Shown here: positions 9,548 through 18,716 of the stretch, one piece after another
How positions within the stretch are numbered: position 1 is the stretch's first letter
How the letters are laid out: each line of letters begins with the position of its first letter
From: Serratia sp. H1w
GTDB lineage: Bacteria; Pseudomonadota; Gammaproteobacteria; Enterobacterales; Enterobacteriaceae
Assembly: GCF_000633355.1 (NCBI RefSeq)
Contig: NZ_AYMQ01000021.1
Coordinates: forward strand, 1 to 39,700
DNA length: 39,700 nucleotides
Direction: 5' to 3'
Translations under genes and position numbers: made by a program
Notes under the pieces: model-generated
The model's input: only the letters and a program-made list of their open reading frames with translations
The model's database searches: none
What the model was told of the DNA's origin: nothing

Positions 9548-9834
9548 CAACAGCGATGACGATTTGAGAAAAATGGCATAAGCAAAAGTTATTTTTGTTT
9601 TAAATCAGTTAGTTAATTTTGTTTTTCAGCTTAACGTCATTAGCCGGAGGCGGTAAAACAGTGAGCTGTGCTACAAAAATGAATTAAAATAGTGTCATTT
9701 TTGAGCGATAAATCACAATAATTTTACATATGGATTACAACTTGGCGGGATCGATAAAAAAAACGTATTACCGGGGACGTAGGGGCGCTGCATGCTGCGC
9801 CCGATAAGCAACGCCCGCTAATTAAATCAGTAAG
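9548..9834. other. Intergenic region between hutU and the MFS gene
   Basis: About 290 bases, AT-rich, without a gene. It contains repeat A copy 1 (9779-9802) just downstream of the MFS stop. A TCACA half-site at 9713-9717 is not matched by a convincing left arm. Because hutU has its own promoter at 9522-9550, the MFS gene need not be part of the hut operon. Confidence 0.5.
9779..9802. repeat. Repeat family A, copy 1
   Basis: Starts GTAGGGGCGC, with core GCATGC and arms GGGCGC/GCGCCC separated from the core by one T on each side. It lies 33 bases past the stop of the leftward MFS gene. The other copies are at 17550, 23919, 25540, 26591 and 33471. Confidence 0.9.
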
Positions 9835-11172
9835 TTAGTGAACGGGTTGCAGTGCGCTCGAACGTGTCATCTTGAACACCGTAGCCAGGCTGGCCAACAG
9901 CGCAGGGATCGCCAGGAACAGCAAAATACTCTGCACCTGCCACTCCATCGCTAATAGCTGAGCCGCCATCATGGTGCCAGCTACGCCGCCAAAGCGGCCA
10001 ATCCCCTGCATCCAGGCAATACCGGTTGCGCGGCTATGCGTTGGGTAGTAGGTCGCCGCCAGGGTTTGCAGGCCGGATTGCGCGCCGTTCATGGTGATGC
10101 CCATCAGGAAAATAAAGGCACCGAGCAGCACGATCTGGCTATCCTCTGTGGCCATCGCCACAATCAGCAGGGCGCTGATGGCAAAGCCGGTGGCCACCAC
10201 TTTGTGGGCATTCCAGCGGTCCATCAACCAACCGGCCATCAGGATCCCCAGCGTACCGCCAAAGGTGAACAGCGAAGTCAAGATCGCCGACTGCTCAAGC
10301 TGATATCCCAGACCCTGCATCAATAACGGCATCCAGCTCAGCAATACGTAGTAGATCACCAACCCCATAAAGTAGGTTAGCCACAGCATCAATGTCCCCA
10401 CCAGGTAGGGGCGGCTGAACAGCAAGCCGACGCTGGTTTTCGACAAGGCCAGCTTGTCTTCATACAGGTAGAAGCGGGTGATATGGCTGATATTGTGGCT
10501 GATAAAGTGTTGGGCAATCTGTTTGATTTTTGCCGCATCATGACCACGGTTCACCATGTATTTCACCGATTCCGGCAACAGCAGGATCAACAGAATGGTG
10601 AGCAACAGCGGGGCAATGGCCCCCAGCAGCAGCACGCTGTGCCAGCCATAAGCGGGGATCAGCCAGGAAGAGATGGCGCCACCGCCAGCCGCTCCTAACG
10701 GAAATCCACAGTACATGGTGTTGATGGCCAGCGATCGGCAACGCTGCGGGGCGTATTCGGAGATCAGCGTGATGGCATTGGGCATGGCGGCACCCAGCCC
10801 AAGTCCGGTGAGGAAGCGCCATAGCGTCAGGCTATTGAGTGACCCCGCGTAGGCGGTGGCCAGGCTGGAAAGGCCAAAGAACAGACAGGAGAACACCAGC
10901 ACCCGCTTACGGCCAACGCGGTCGGAAATCGGCCCGGCAATCAGGGCGCCCAACGAAAGGCCCAGCAGCGCTGCGCTTAATACTGGCCCCAGATCCTGTT
11001 TGACGATCCCCCAGTCTTTGGCCACCGAAGGGGCGATGTAGCCCATCGCCGCCGTATCGTAACCGTCGATCGCCAGGATCAGGAAACCCAGGATGATCAG
11101 GGTCCAGTGAAACAGCGAAAACTTGCTGTCGTCGATAGCCTGCTGAATATTCAACTCGGTGGAGTGAGCCAT
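9835..11172 (-). CDS. MFS transporter, aromatic acid:H+ symporter type
   Basis: The 445-residue protein has about twelve predicted membrane segments. It has the marks of the AAHS branch of the major facilitator superfamily: the acidic DGYD motif in helix 1 (residues about 36-39), the loop 2-3 motif GPISDRVGRKRVLV (about 80-93), a second such motif GWLMDRWNAHKVV in the other half, and an LPES stretch after helix 6. Known relatives (PcaK, BenK, MhpT) import benzoate-like acids with protons. Its substrate here is unknown. Its position upstream of hutU on the same strand raises the possibility of an aromatic or imidazole acid such as urocanate, but a 394-base gap with an independent hut promoter weakens that link. 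Confidence 0.85.
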   Translation of the reverse strand: MAHSTELNIQQAIDDSKFSLFHWTLIILGFLILAIDGYDTAAMGYIAPSVAKDWGIVKQDLGPVLSAALLGLSLGALIAGPISDRVGRKRVLVFSCLFFGLSSLATAYAGSLNSLTLWRFLTGLGLGAAMPNAITLISEYAPQRCRSLAINTMYCGFPLGAAGGGAISSWLIPAYGWHSVLLLGAIAPLLLTILLILLLPESVKYMVNRGHDAAKIKQIAQHFISHNISHITRFYLYEDKLALSKTSVGLLFSRPYLVGTLMLWLTYFMGLVIYYVLLSWMPLLMQGLGYQLEQSAILTSLFTFGGTLGILMAGWLMDRWNAHKVVATGFAISALLIVAMATEDSQIVLLGAFIFLMGITMNGAQSGLQTLAATYYPTHSRATGIAWMQGIGRFGGVAGTMMAAQLLAMEWQVQSILLFLAIPALLASLATVFKMTRSSALQPVH

Positions 11173-11497
11173 AATCCCCTCTAAACGCAGATAAGATGCT
11201 GATGGATGGATCGTCGGAACTGCGCCCGACTTGTGCCTGCCTGTCTATACATCTGCGTCACTGTCACGGTTTGTGTCAAATGATTTTAAATTATTTGTTA
11301 ATTGTATGTTTGTTTTTCGTGGTGGATAACATCAGTCATTTGCGTTAAGTCTGCAATAAACGTCACCTATTAGCGGGTTAGCCGGAGAAAGCTGCTGGCT
11401 GTTGGCAGCGGGAAAAGATTTCATACAATTTTCCCGGTTTGGCCGCCAGGGAGGGATCTGCGATAATGCTGCTTTCCCCTTCGAAATTGAGAAAGCG
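11173..11497. other. Divergent promoter region between the MFS gene and queE
   Basis: This 325-base, mostly AT-rich spacer must serve both the leftward MFS gene and rightward queE. The queE frame stays open back to 11402, but the conserved protein start is at 11498, so the rest is treated as leader. I see no recognisable operator. Confidence 0.45.
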
Positions 11498-12169
11498 ATG
11501 CAGTACCCGATTAACGAGATGTTCCAGACCTTGCAGGGCGAAGGCTATTTCACCGGCGTTCCAGCCATTTTTATTCGTCTACAGGGTTGCCCGGTGGGAT
11601 GCAGCTGGTGCGACACCAAACACACCTGGGAAAAGGACGCCGATCGGGAAGTGGATATGCAACGCATCCTGGTGAAAACTGCCGAGAGCGATGCCTGGGG
11701 CAGTGCCAGCGCAGAGCAACTACTGGCGGTGATCGAGCAGCAGGGCTATACCGCACGCCATATCGTGATCACCGGCGGGGAGCCGTGCATCTACGATCTG
11801 ATCCCGATGACCAAGCTGTTTGAGAATGCGGGCTTCGGCTGCCAGATCGAAACCAGCGGTACCCATGAAATCCTCTGCACCCCCAATACCTGGGTAACCG
11901 TTTCACCCAAAGTGAATATGCGCGGTGGCTTGAAGGTGGTAGAACAGGCGCTGATGCGGGCCGATGAGATCAAACATCCGATTGGGCGGGAGCGTGATAT
12001 CGAGGCGTTGGATGAGTTGCTGGCGACGTTGCATGACGAAAAACAGCGGATTATCGCCTTGCAGCCGATTAGCCAAAAGGAAGAGGCGACGCGGCTATGT
12101 ATTGAAACCTGTATTGCCCGCAACTGGCGGCTTTCGATGCAGACGCACAAGTATCTGAATATCGCCTGA
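11498..12169 (+). CDS. queE: 7-carboxy-7-deazaguanine synthase (radical SAM)
   Basis: QueE rearranges 6-carboxy-tetrahydropterin to 7-carboxy-7-deazaguanine in queuosine biosynthesis. The ATG at 11498 gives 223 residues, the E. coli length, and begins MQYPINEMFQTLQGEG, the conserved N-terminus. An upstream in-frame start at 11402 would add 32 unconserved residues. The radical SAM cluster motif CxxxCxxC is present as C31, C35 and C38 (GCPVGCSWCDTKHTW). The S-adenosylmethionine-binding GGE follows later (ITGGEPCIY). The gene converges with queD, which makes its substrate, across a repeat B element. Confidence 0.97.
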   Translation: MQYPINEMFQTLQGEGYFTGVPAIFIRLQGCPVGCSWCDTKHTWEKDADREVDMQRILVKTAESDAWGSASAEQLLAVIEQQGYTARHIVITGGEPCIYDLIPMTKLFENAGFGCQIETSGTHEILCTPNTWVTVSPKVNMRGGLKVVEQALMRADEIKHPIGRERDIEALDELLATLHDEKQRIIALQPISQKEEATRLCIETCIARNWRLSMQTHKYLNIA

Positions 12170-12175
12170 GATTGG

Positions 12176-12266
12176 CCCCTCACCCCAGATTTGCTCCAGA
12201 AAATGTGGGAAATATCAGCGAACTCGATCGGTTCCCTCTCCTTGGGGAGAGGGTTAGGGTGAGGGG
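12176..12266. repeat. Repeat family B, copy 1, with terminal inverted repeats
   Basis: CCCCTCACCC (12176-12185) and GGGTGAGGGG (12257-12266) are 10-base inverted ends of a 91-base unit. An inner stem CCCTCTCC/GGAGAGGG (12234-12253) sits near the right end. It lies between the convergent queE and queD genes and may work as a bidirectional terminator. Its layout is like a miniature non-autonomous element. Confidence 0.8.
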
Positions 12267-12295
12267 AATCGCACTTGGCCAAACCCCTTCATCTA

Positions 12296-12655
12296 TTAAC
12301 CTTTATATACGCAGCCAGCGGTACAGGTCTCTTTAACCATCACCGCCGACAGCTCTGGCAGTTGCGGTTTCAACTGCTGCCAAATCCAGGCGGCAAGCAC
12401 TTCGCTGGTCGGATTCTCCAGGCCAGGGATGTCGTTCAGATTATAGTGGTCCAGGCGCTGCCAGATAGGCTTGAAGGCGGCCTTCAGCTCGGCAAAATCC
12501 ATCACCCAGCCGGTGTGGGCATCCACTTCCCCGGTAACTTCGATACGCACCATGAACGAATGCCCGTGCAGACGGCCGCATTTATGGCCCTCCGGTACGT
12601 TTGGCAGGTGGTGTGCGGCTTCAAACTGAAAATCTTTAAATAGCGTGGTTGCCAT
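12296..12655 (-). CDS. queD: 6-carboxy-5,6,7,8-tetrahydropterin synthase
   Basis: QueD converts dihydroneopterin triphosphate to 6-carboxytetrahydropterin, the substrate of QueE. The 119 residues match the size of the E. coli enzyme. The zinc and catalytic residues typical of the PTPS/QueD fold are visible: the HH pair at 15-16 (FEAAHHL), the catalytic Cys26, and the histidines of CGRLHGH (30 and 32). A later LDHYNLND segment carries further conserved residues and a C-terminal CTAGCVYKG ends the protein. The gene faces queE convergently, and in E. coli the same gene borders cysJIH. Confidence 0.96.
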   Translation of the reverse strand: MATTLFKDFQFEAAHHLPNVPEGHKCGRLHGHSFMVRIEVTGEVDAHTGWVMDFAELKAAFKPIWQRLDHYNLNDIPGLENPTSEVLAAWIWQQLKPQLPELSAVMVKETCTAGCVYKG

Positions 12656-13076
12656 TTGCTACGGCCTCATTGACTCAAAAAACCGCCGAATAGTAACGGA
12701 AAGTGAGCCTGCTGACTAATCTTACTCACCTGATAAGGGCTGGTGCTTGATCTTCATGGGGCGGTGCGCGAATAAATTTGTTCGGCCACAGAAAGACTTA
12801 TCGGGTGCCTCTCCCGAGCTTAAATGCGAGTCATTCCACTTTTTGTAAAATAACCCATTAACTATCAATAAATTAAAAATAACCTTCTAACGGTTTAGTC
12901 GCTATCCCTTACCAGGAAAACTGCTTAGTCGTTTTGGTTATTAATTATTGCTATCCCTTATTTAATCGTTGCAATTACGCTCGGTAACCTTACAAACTCT
13001 CCTGGTCTTTTCAGGACATCACACAATAACAATTACAGCGACTGACACTGGCTAAGCATAGGATATCCGTACCGCG
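12656..13076. promoter_or_regulatory. cysJ upstream regulatory region with direct repeats
   Basis: A 421-base AT-rich spacer between divergent queD and cysJ. An 11-base direct repeat GCTATCCCTTA occurs at 12901-12911 and 12950-12960. TTAGTCG occurs at 12895-12901 and 12925-12931, the first copy abutting the first repeat. The known activator of cysJIH in enterobacteria is CysB, which binds extended sites in this zone; linking these repeats to CysB is an inference. A weak promoter candidate is TTGCAA (12969-12974) with TACAAA (12991-12996), 16 bases apart. Confidence 0.5.
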
Positions 13077-14879
13077 ATGACGACTCAGGTTCCTCCAACA
13101 TCTTTGCTCCCGCTGACACCCGAACAGCTCTCGAGTTTACAGGCCGTCATCGGTGGGTATTCCCCAACGCAGCTGGCGTGGTTGTCCGGTTACTTCTGGG
13201 GCATGGTTAATCAGCAGCCGGGAAGCGTGGCCTCGGCACCGGTTGCCGCGGCTCCTGCGGCCAGCATTACCCTGATTTCTGCCTCTCAGACCGGCAATGC
13301 TCGTCGTCTGGCCGAACAGCTCCGTGACGATCTGCTGGCGGCCAAGCTGAGCGTGACCTTGGTGAATGCCGGTGACTACAAGTTCAAGCAAATCGCCCAG
13401 GAACGTCTGCTGGTGGTGGTCGCTTCTACCCAAGGCGAAGGCGAGCCAGCGGAAGAGGCCGTCGCGCTGCATAAATTCCTGCATTCGAAAAAAGCGCCTA
13501 AGCTCACTGAAACCGCCTTTGCGGTGTTTGGCCTGGGGGATAGCTCTTATGAGAATTTCTGCCAGTCCGGCAAAGACTTTGATGGCAAGCTGGCGGAACT
13601 GGGCGCAGAACGCCTGGTGGAGCGCATCGATGCCGATGTGGATTATCAGGAACTGGCCGTAGCCTGGCGCAAGCAGGTGGTGGAAGTTCTGAAGTCGCGA
13701 GCGCCTGTGGAAAACAGCGCACCGGCGGCACTGGCCAGCGGTGCGGTCGATCTGATTGATAGCAGCCCTTACAGCAAAGAACAGCCGCTGACCGCCCAAC
13801 TGGCGGCCAAGCAAAAGATCACCGGCCGTGCTTCCGATAAAGATGTGCGCCATATCGAAATTGATTTAGGCGATTCCGGCCTGCGCTATCAACCGGGTGA
13901 TGCGCTCGGCGTGTGGTTTGACAACGATCCGGCGCTGGTGGATGAGTTGGTGCAACTGCTGTGGCTGAAAGGCGATGAGCCCGTTGAGGTTGAAGGGCAA
14001 ACCCTGCCGTTGCGCGATGCCCTGCGCAGCCACTTTGAACTGACGCAAAATACCACGCTGATTGTGGAAAAATATGCCGGGCTGTCACGGGACGAACAAC
14101 TGATTGGCCTGCTGGCCGATAAGCCTAAACTGCAACACTACGCCCAAAACATCCCGATTGTGGACATGGTACGCCAGGCTCCTGCCGATCTCAGCGCAGA
14201 GCAGTTACTCAGCCTGCTGCGCCCGCTGACGCCGCGCCTGTACTCCATTGCCTCTTCTCAGGCGGAAAATGACAGCGAAGTGCATATCACCGTTGGTGTG
14301 GTGCGCTACGACATTGATGGCCGCAGCCGTGCCGGCGGTGCCTCCAGCTTCCTGGCCGATCGTCTGGAAGAAGAAGGTGAACTGCGGGTATTTATCGAAC
14401 ATAACGACAACTTCCGTTTGCCGGCCAACCCGGAAACGCCGGTGATCATGATCGGCCCGGGTACCGGCATTGCCCCGTTCCGCGCCTTTATGCAGCAGCG
14501 CGAAGCCGACGGTGCCGGGGGAAAAAACTGGCTGTTCTTCGGCAATCCGCACTTTACCGAAGACTTCCTGTACCAGGTTGAATGGCAGCGCTATGTGAAG
14601 GATGGCCTGCTGACCCGCATCGATCTGGCCTGGTCACGGGATCAACAACATAAAGTTTACGTGCAGGACAAGCTGCGCGAGCACGGAGCGGAAGTCTGGA
14701 ACTGGATCCAGCAAGGCGCACACATCTATGTCTGTGGCGACGCCAACCGCATGGCGAAAGACGTTGAAAATACATTGTTAGCACTGGTGGCCGAGCACGG
14801 TGGTATGGATACCGAGCTGGCAGACGAATTCTTAAGCGAGCTGCGCCTTGAGCGCCGTTATCAGCGAGACGTTTACTGA
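13077..14879 (+). CDS. cysJ: Sulfite reductase (NADPH) flavoprotein alpha subunit
   Basis: CysJ passes electrons from NADPH through FAD and FMN to the CysI hemoprotein. The 600-residue protein starts MTTQVPP, as in E. coli, and shows the normal order of domains. These are a flavodoxin-like FMN domain from about residue 62 ([17 protein letters not shown]), an FAD-binding domain with RLYSIASSQ near 385, and an NADPH-binding domain with [16 protein letters not shown] near 460 and a C-terminal [12 protein letters not shown]. Its stop overlaps the cysI start by one base (TGATG), so the two subunits are translationally coupled. The long upstream region suggests CysB-dependent control. Confidence 0.98.
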   Translation: MTTQVPPTSLLPLTPEQLSSLQAVIGGYSPTQLAWLSGYFWGMVNQQPGSVASAPVAAAPAASITLISASQTGNARRLAEQLRDDLLAAKLSVTLVNAGDYKFKQIAQERLLVVVASTQGEGEPAEEAVALHKFLHSKKAPKLTETAFAVFGLGDSSYENFCQSGKDFDGKLAELGAERLVERIDADVDYQELAVAWRKQVVEVLKSRAPVENSAPAALASGAVDLIDSSPYSKEQPLTAQLAAKQKITGRASDKDVRHIEIDLGDSGLRYQPGDALGVWFDNDPALVDELVQLLWLKGDEPVEVEGQTLPLRDALRSHFELTQNTTLIVEKYAGLSRDEQLIGLLADKPKLQHYAQNIPIVDMVRQAPADLSAEQLLSLLRPLTPRLYSIASSQAENDSEVHITVGVVRYDIDGRSRAGGASSFLADRLEEEGELRVFIEHNDNFRLPANPETPVIMIGPGTGIAPFRAFMQQREADGAGGKNWLFFGNPHFTEDFLYQVEWQRYVKDGLLTRIDLAWSRDQQHKVYVQDKLREHGAEVWNWIQQGAHIYVCGDANRMAKDVENTLLALVAEHGGMDTELADEFLSELRLERRYQRDVY

Positions 14880-16594
14880 TGAGTGATAAACACCCCGGGC
14901 CTCTGGTGGTTGAAGGCAAACTGGCCGATGCCGAGCGTCTGAAGAAAGAGAGTAATTTCCTGCGCGGAACCATTGCCGAAGATTTACAGGACGGTCTCAC
15001 CGGCGGTTTTACCGGCGATAACTTCTTGCTGATCCGTTTCCACGGCATGTATCAGCAGGACGATCGCGATATTCGTGCCGAACGTGCAGAGCAAAAGCTC
15101 GAGCCGCGCCACGCCATGATGCTGCGCTGCCGTCTACCGGGGGGGATTATTTCTCCGCAGCAGTGGCTGGGCATCGACAAATTTGCCGCCGAAAGCACGC
15201 TGTACGGCAGCATTCGTATCACCAACCGCCAGACGTTCCAGTTTCACGGCATCGTCAAAGGCAACGTGAAACCGGTGCACCAGTTGCTGAACCGCCTGGG
15301 GCTGGATGCGCTGGCGACCGCCAACGACGTGAACCGTAACGTACTCTGCACCTCGAACCCGGTGGAGTCGGAACTGCATCAGGAGGCGTACGAATGGGCG
15401 AAGAAAATCTCCGAGCACTTGCTGCCGCGTACCCGTGCCTATGCCGAAGTGTGGCTGGATAAAGAAAAAGTCGCGACCACGGACGAAGAGCCGATCCTGG
15501 GAGCCACTTACCTGCCACGCAAGTTTAAAACTACGGTGGTGATCCCACCGCAGAACGATGTGGATCTGCACGCCAATGACATGAACTTTGTGGCGATTGC
15601 CGAGCACGGCAAACTGGTGGGCTTTAACCTGCTGGTGGGTGGCGGTCTGTCCATCGAGCACGGCAACAAGAAAACCTATGCGCGTACGGCGAGTGAGTTT
15701 GGCTATATTCCGTTGGAGCACACGTTGGCCGTCGCAGAAGCGGTAGTGACGACCCAGCGCGATTGGGGCAACCGTACCGACCGTAAGAACGCGAAAACTA
15801 AATATACGCTGGAGCGGGTAGGAGTAGATACTTTCCGCGCCGAAGTCGAAAAGCGTGCCGGTATCACCTTTGCGCCGGTGCGTCCGTACGAGTTTACCGG
15901 CCGTGGCGATCGCATCGGCTGGGTTAAAGGGGTCGATAACCACTGGCACCTGACGCTGTTTATTGAAAACGGCCGTCTGCTGGATTACCCAGGCCGTCCG
16001 CTGAAAACCGGTGTGGCCGAGATCGCCAAGATCCACCAGGGTGATTTCCGCTTAACGGCTAACCAGAACCTGATCGTCGCCGGGGTACCGGAAAGTGAAA
16101 AGGCCAGGATCGAAGCTCTGGCGCGCCAACATGGTCTGATCGACGACGGTATCAGCGAGCAGCGCAAGAACTCAATGGCCTGCGTGTCCTATCCAACTTG
16201 CCCGCTGGCGATGGCGGAGGCCGAACGCTTCCTGCCGGAGTTTGTGACCAAGGTCGAGGGCATCATGCATCAGCATGGCGTGGGTGATGAGCATGTGGTG
16301 CTGCGTATCACCGGTTGCCCGAACGGCTGTGGCCGGGCGCTGTTGGCGGAGATTGGCCTGGTAGGTAAAGCGATTGGTCGCTACAACCTGCATCTGGGTG
16401 GTAACCGTGAAGGGACGCGCATTCCCCGCATGTATCGGGAAAACATTAACGAAGAGGAAATCCTGCAAACTATCGATCAACTGGTAGGCCGCTGGGCAAC
16501 GGAGCGTAACGCTGGCGAAGGCTTTGGCGATTTCACCGTTCGCACCGGCATTATTCGGCCGGTGTTGGATCCTGCGCAGGATTTCTGGGAATAA
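14879..16594 (+). CDS. cysI: Sulfite reductase (NADPH) hemoprotein beta subunit
   Basis: CysI carries siroheme and a [4Fe-4S] cluster and reduces sulfite to sulfide with six electrons from CysJ. It has 571 residues, one more than the E. coli protein. The four cluster ligands are present as C435 and C441 (ACVSYPTC) and C480 and C484 ([10 protein letters not shown]), the last bridging to siroheme. The substrate-side basic segments near the N-terminus (for example [14 protein letters not shown]) are conserved. The gene starts inside the cysJ stop codon. It is separated from cysH by 124 bases that contain a repeat B hairpin, wider than needed for an operon spacer. Confidence 0.98.
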   Translation: MSDKHPGPLVVEGKLADAERLKKESNFLRGTIAEDLQDGLTGGFTGDNFLLIRFHGMYQQDDRDIRAERAEQKLEPRHAMMLRCRLPGGIISPQQWLGIDKFAAESTLYGSIRITNRQTFQFHGIVKGNVKPVHQLLNRLGLDALATANDVNRNVLCTSNPVESELHQEAYEWAKKISEHLLPRTRAYAEVWLDKEKVATTDEEPILGATYLPRKFKTTVVIPPQNDVDLHANDMNFVAIAEHGKLVGFNLLVGGGLSIEHGNKKTYARTASEFGYIPLEHTLAVAEAVVTTQRDWGNRTDRKNAKTKYTLERVGVDTFRAEVEKRAGITFAPVRPYEFTGRGDRIGWVKGVDNHWHLTLFIENGRLLDYPGRPLKTGVAEIAKIHQGDFRLTANQNLIVAGVPESEKARIEALARQHGLIDDGISEQRKNSMACVSYPTCPLAMAEAERFLPEFVTKVEGIMHQHGVGDEHVVLRITGCPNGCGRALLAEIGLVGKAIGRYNLHLGGNREGTRIPRMYRENINEEEILQTIDQLVGRWATERNAGEGFGDFTVRTGIIRPVLDPAQDFWE

Positions 16595-16642
16595 CTTTCT
16601 GACTTTCCTCTCTCTTTGGTGCTGAGCTTAGGCACATTCGAT

Positions 16643-16683
16643 CCCCTCTCCCTTTGGGAGAGGGGTAGGGTTAGGGTGAGGGG
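16643..16683. repeat. Repeat family B, copy 2, inside the cysJIH operon
   Basis: A perfect 10-base stem (CCCCTCTCCC with GGGAGAGGGG, loop TTT, 16643-16665) is followed by the tail TAGGGTTAGGGTGAGGGG to 16683. It sits between cysI and cysH, so it would form a stable stem in the polycistronic mRNA without a T run to terminate it. Confidence 0.88.
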
Positions 16684-16718
16684 AATGGGTAAACTCTTCA
16701 TTTTCAGGAGATCGCATC

Positions 16719-17453
16719 ATGGCTGAATGGGATCTGGCGGCGCTGAACGCGTTACCAAAATCCGGGCAGGCGCTGGCATTGGCGGTCGTTAACGGCCAGC
16801 TGGAACAGCTTTCGGCGCAAGACAGAGTCGCCTGGGCGCTGGAACATCTGCCGGGGGAATTTGTGCTTTCCTCCAGCTTTGGTATTCAGGCGGCGGTGTG
16901 TCTGCATCTGGTCACGCGCATCAAGCCGGATATCCCGGTGATCCTGACCGATACCGGCTATCTGTTCCCGGAAACCTACCAGTTTATCGATCAACTGGCC
17001 GACCAGCTGAACCTGAACCTACAGGTATTCCGCGCCGAGCATTCACCGGCCTGGCAAGAGGCGCGCTACGGCAAGCTGTGGGAGCAGGGCGTTGAGGGGA
17101 TTGAGCAGTACAACCAGATCAACAAGGTTGAGCCGATGAACCGCGCGCTGGAAACGCTGGGGGCCCAAACCTGGTTTGCTGGCCTGCGTCGTGAGCAATC
17201 GGGCAGCCGTGCCAACCTGCCAGTGCTGGCGGTGCAGCGTGGGGTGTTCAAGATCCTGCCGATTATCGACTGGGATAACCGCCAGATTTATCAGTATCTG
17301 ACCGAACATGGGCTGAGCTACCACCCGCTGTGGGATCAGGGCTACCTGTCGGTGGGCGATACCCACACTACCCGTAAATGGGAAGAGGGCATGAGCGAAG
17401 AGGAGACCCGCTTCTTCGGTCTGAAGCGCGAGTGTGGCTTGCACGAAGGGTGA
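16719..17453 (+). CDS. cysH: Phosphoadenosine phosphosulfate (PAPS) reductase
   Basis: CysH uses thioredoxin or glutaredoxin to reduce PAPS to sulfite and PAP. The ATG at 16719 follows AGGAG by eight bases and gives 244 residues, the E. coli length. Key family motifs are present: the PAPS-binding [10 protein letters not shown] loop (about 49-58), [11 protein letters not shown], the GLRREQS stretch, and the C-terminal catalytic Cys239 in ECGLHEG. It has no paired iron-sulfur cysteines, which marks it as the PAPS type rather than the APS type. It is the last gene of cysJIH; repeats B and A follow at once. Confidence 0.97.
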   Translation: MAEWDLAALNALPKSGQALALAVVNGQLEQLSAQDRVAWALEHLPGEFVLSSSFGIQAAVCLHLVTRIKPDIPVILTDTGYLFPETYQFIDQLADQLNLNLQVFRAEHSPAWQEARYGKLWEQGVEGIEQYNQINKVEPMNRALETLGAQTWFAGLRREQSGSRANLPVLAVQRGVFKILPIIDWDNRQIYQYLTEHGLSYHPLWDQGYLSVGDTHTTRKWEEGMSEEETRFFGLKRECGLHEG

Positions 17454-17479
17454 TGGCTGACAGCGGCTCTGAACCAACT

Positions 17480-17534
17480 CCCTCTCCCTAAATCAGCGTT
17501 CATTAGGTTCGCTGTCTGTACATTGGGAGAGGGG
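17480..17534. repeat. Repeat family B, copy 3, with an enlarged loop
   Basis: CCCTCTCCC (17480-17488) and GGGAGAGGG (17525-17533) form the same stem as the other copies, but 36 bases replace the usual three-base loop. It lies directly after cysH and just before repeat A copy 2. Confidence 0.75.
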
Positions 17535-17549
17535 CTGTAACTCACAAAT

Positions 17550-17573
17550 GGGCGCAGCATGCGGCGCCCCTAC
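17550..17573. repeat. Repeat family A, copy 2
   Basis: GGGCGC/GCGCCC arms around GCATGC, ending CCCCTAC. Immediately after it comes the perfect 12-base palindrome CGAATATATTCG (17577-17588) and then the box C repeat (17603-17630). Confidence 0.9.
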
Positions 17574-17602
17574 GGTCGAATATATTCGTCACCAACCCAC
17601 TC

Positions 17603-17630
17603 GGCAACGTTGTCACTTTGCCATTAATCT
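17603..17630. repeat. Box C repeat, copy 1 (3' side of iap)
   Basis: Begins GGCAACGTTGTCACTTTG and agrees with copy 2 at 25 of 28 positions by hand alignment. The two copies are direct repeats that flank the iap gene. Copy 1 ends three bases before the iap stop codon. Confidence 0.7.
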
Positions 17631-17633
17631 GGA

Positions 17634-18716
17634 TTATTTCTTCTTTTTCTTCTTCGGCTCTGGGGCTGGATGCGCCTGCACCAGCTCTTTCACCAGCGGT
17701 AACAGGATCCGTACGCTGTCACGGCTGCGTTTATCAATCCGCCCTGGCAGATGGGTTTCCAGGTATTGCAGATTGTCGAATTGCGGACGATGCCAGGTGA
17801 TCCCCTGCGGGAAGCTCGGGCTGACGATACGCTGCTGATAGCCGTCCTTATCCCCCAGCGACCAGTTGGTAGCCTCTACCGCCATCACCGGAATTTTGGC
17901 CTCATCAAAGATAATCTGATCGGAACAGCAGCCGGTGCCTTTGGGGAACCCTTTGCTACCTGGATTGATGGCCGCTTCGATACCATAACGGTGGGCGATA
18001 TTCAGCGCCCGATCGCGAGATCTGGCTATCACCTCCGGCTCGGTGTTGCGTCCTGAATGGAAATAGAGGCGATCGCCGGTGATCAGGCTGTCGAGGTTAA
18101 TCACCAGCAGCGTGTTGTTGCGTTCATCCTGCGTCATACGGCCGAGGTAATTTTTCGCCCCCACCGATTTGAGTTCTTCACCGCTCATGGCCACAAAACG
18201 CAGGCTATAGGTGGTAGGGATGTTTTTCAGCCGGTTGGCCAACTCCAGCATCACGCCCACGCCAGAGGCGTTGTCGTCGACCCCTTGCAGCGTCAGGCCA
18301 CCGAGATTGTTGTCCACCTCATGGTCGCTAAGCGGGGTATAGGTATCGAAGTGCGCCATGATGATCACCTGCTGGGGGCGTTCACCTTTTTTGGTGGCAA
18401 TCACCGAACTGACGCTGATTTTGCGCCAATTTTCACTGCCGTCTTTGTTGGTGTAGAGATAACGGGCGTCAAAGGTACGGGTGTCAGCCGGGTAGCCCAT
18501 TTCGGTAAACTGTTGTTTCAGATAATCGGCGGCCAATAGTTCTGCCGGGCTGCCCGCCATGCGGCCGGGGAAGTAGGTGGCAATGTGACGTATCTGGCTG
18601 GCGGCGAACTGGCCCATCGGGGCGTCTTTTACGGGTTTGGTAGCGGCCGAAACGCTTACAGCACTGCCGAGAGCGACTAACAACAGCCCAGCTCTCAGGC
18701 ACAAGCGGGAAAACAT
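17634..18716 (-). CDS. iap: Secreted M28-family aminopeptidase (Iap-like)
   Basis: The 360-residue protein has a clear Sec signal peptide (positively charged start, hydrophobic core 10-20, likely cleavage after SVSA at 24). The zinc-peptidase residues of family M28 follow: AHFDTY, GVDDNASG, SGEELK, NLDS and a C-terminal TWHRPQ histidine. In E. coli, Iap trims N-terminal arginine from alkaline phosphatase in the periplasm, and its gene lies between cysH and cysD as here. The C-terminus ends in six lysines, an unusual tail I do not recall from the E. coli protein. The gene is on the strand opposite to its cys neighbours and is bracketed by direct box C repeats. No CRISPR repeats adjoin it. Confidence 0.9.
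   Translation of the reverse strand: MFSRLCLRAGLLLVALGSAVSVSAATKPVKDAPMGQFAASQIRHIATYFPGRMAGSPAELLAADYLKQQFTEMGYPADTRTFDARYLYTNKDGSENWRKISVSSVIATKKGERPQQVIIMAHFDTYTPLSDHEVDNNLGGLTLQGVDDNASGVGVMLELANRLKNIPTTYSLRFVAMSGEELKSVGAKNYLGRMTQDERNNTLLVINLDSLITGDRLYFHSGRNTEPEVIARSRDRALNIAHRYGIEAAINPGSKGFPKGTGCCSDQIIFDEAKIPVMAVEATNWSLGDKDGYQQRIVSPSFPQGITWHRPQFDNLQYLETHLPGRIDKRSRDSVRILLPLVKELVQAHPAPEPKKKKKK

Noticed and set aside
9701-9720. CRP binding site upstream of hutU
   Set aside because: Only the TCACA half is good; the left arm does not match TGTGA at the required spacing.
15134-16036. 300-codon leftward open frame opposite cysI
   Set aside because: The opposite strand encodes intact CysI; no start signals or recognisable protein features.
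17454-17633. CRISPR array next to iap, as in E. coli
   Set aside because: The palindromes here occur once each, have no regular spacers and recur elsewhere in the window singly; no cas gene is present.
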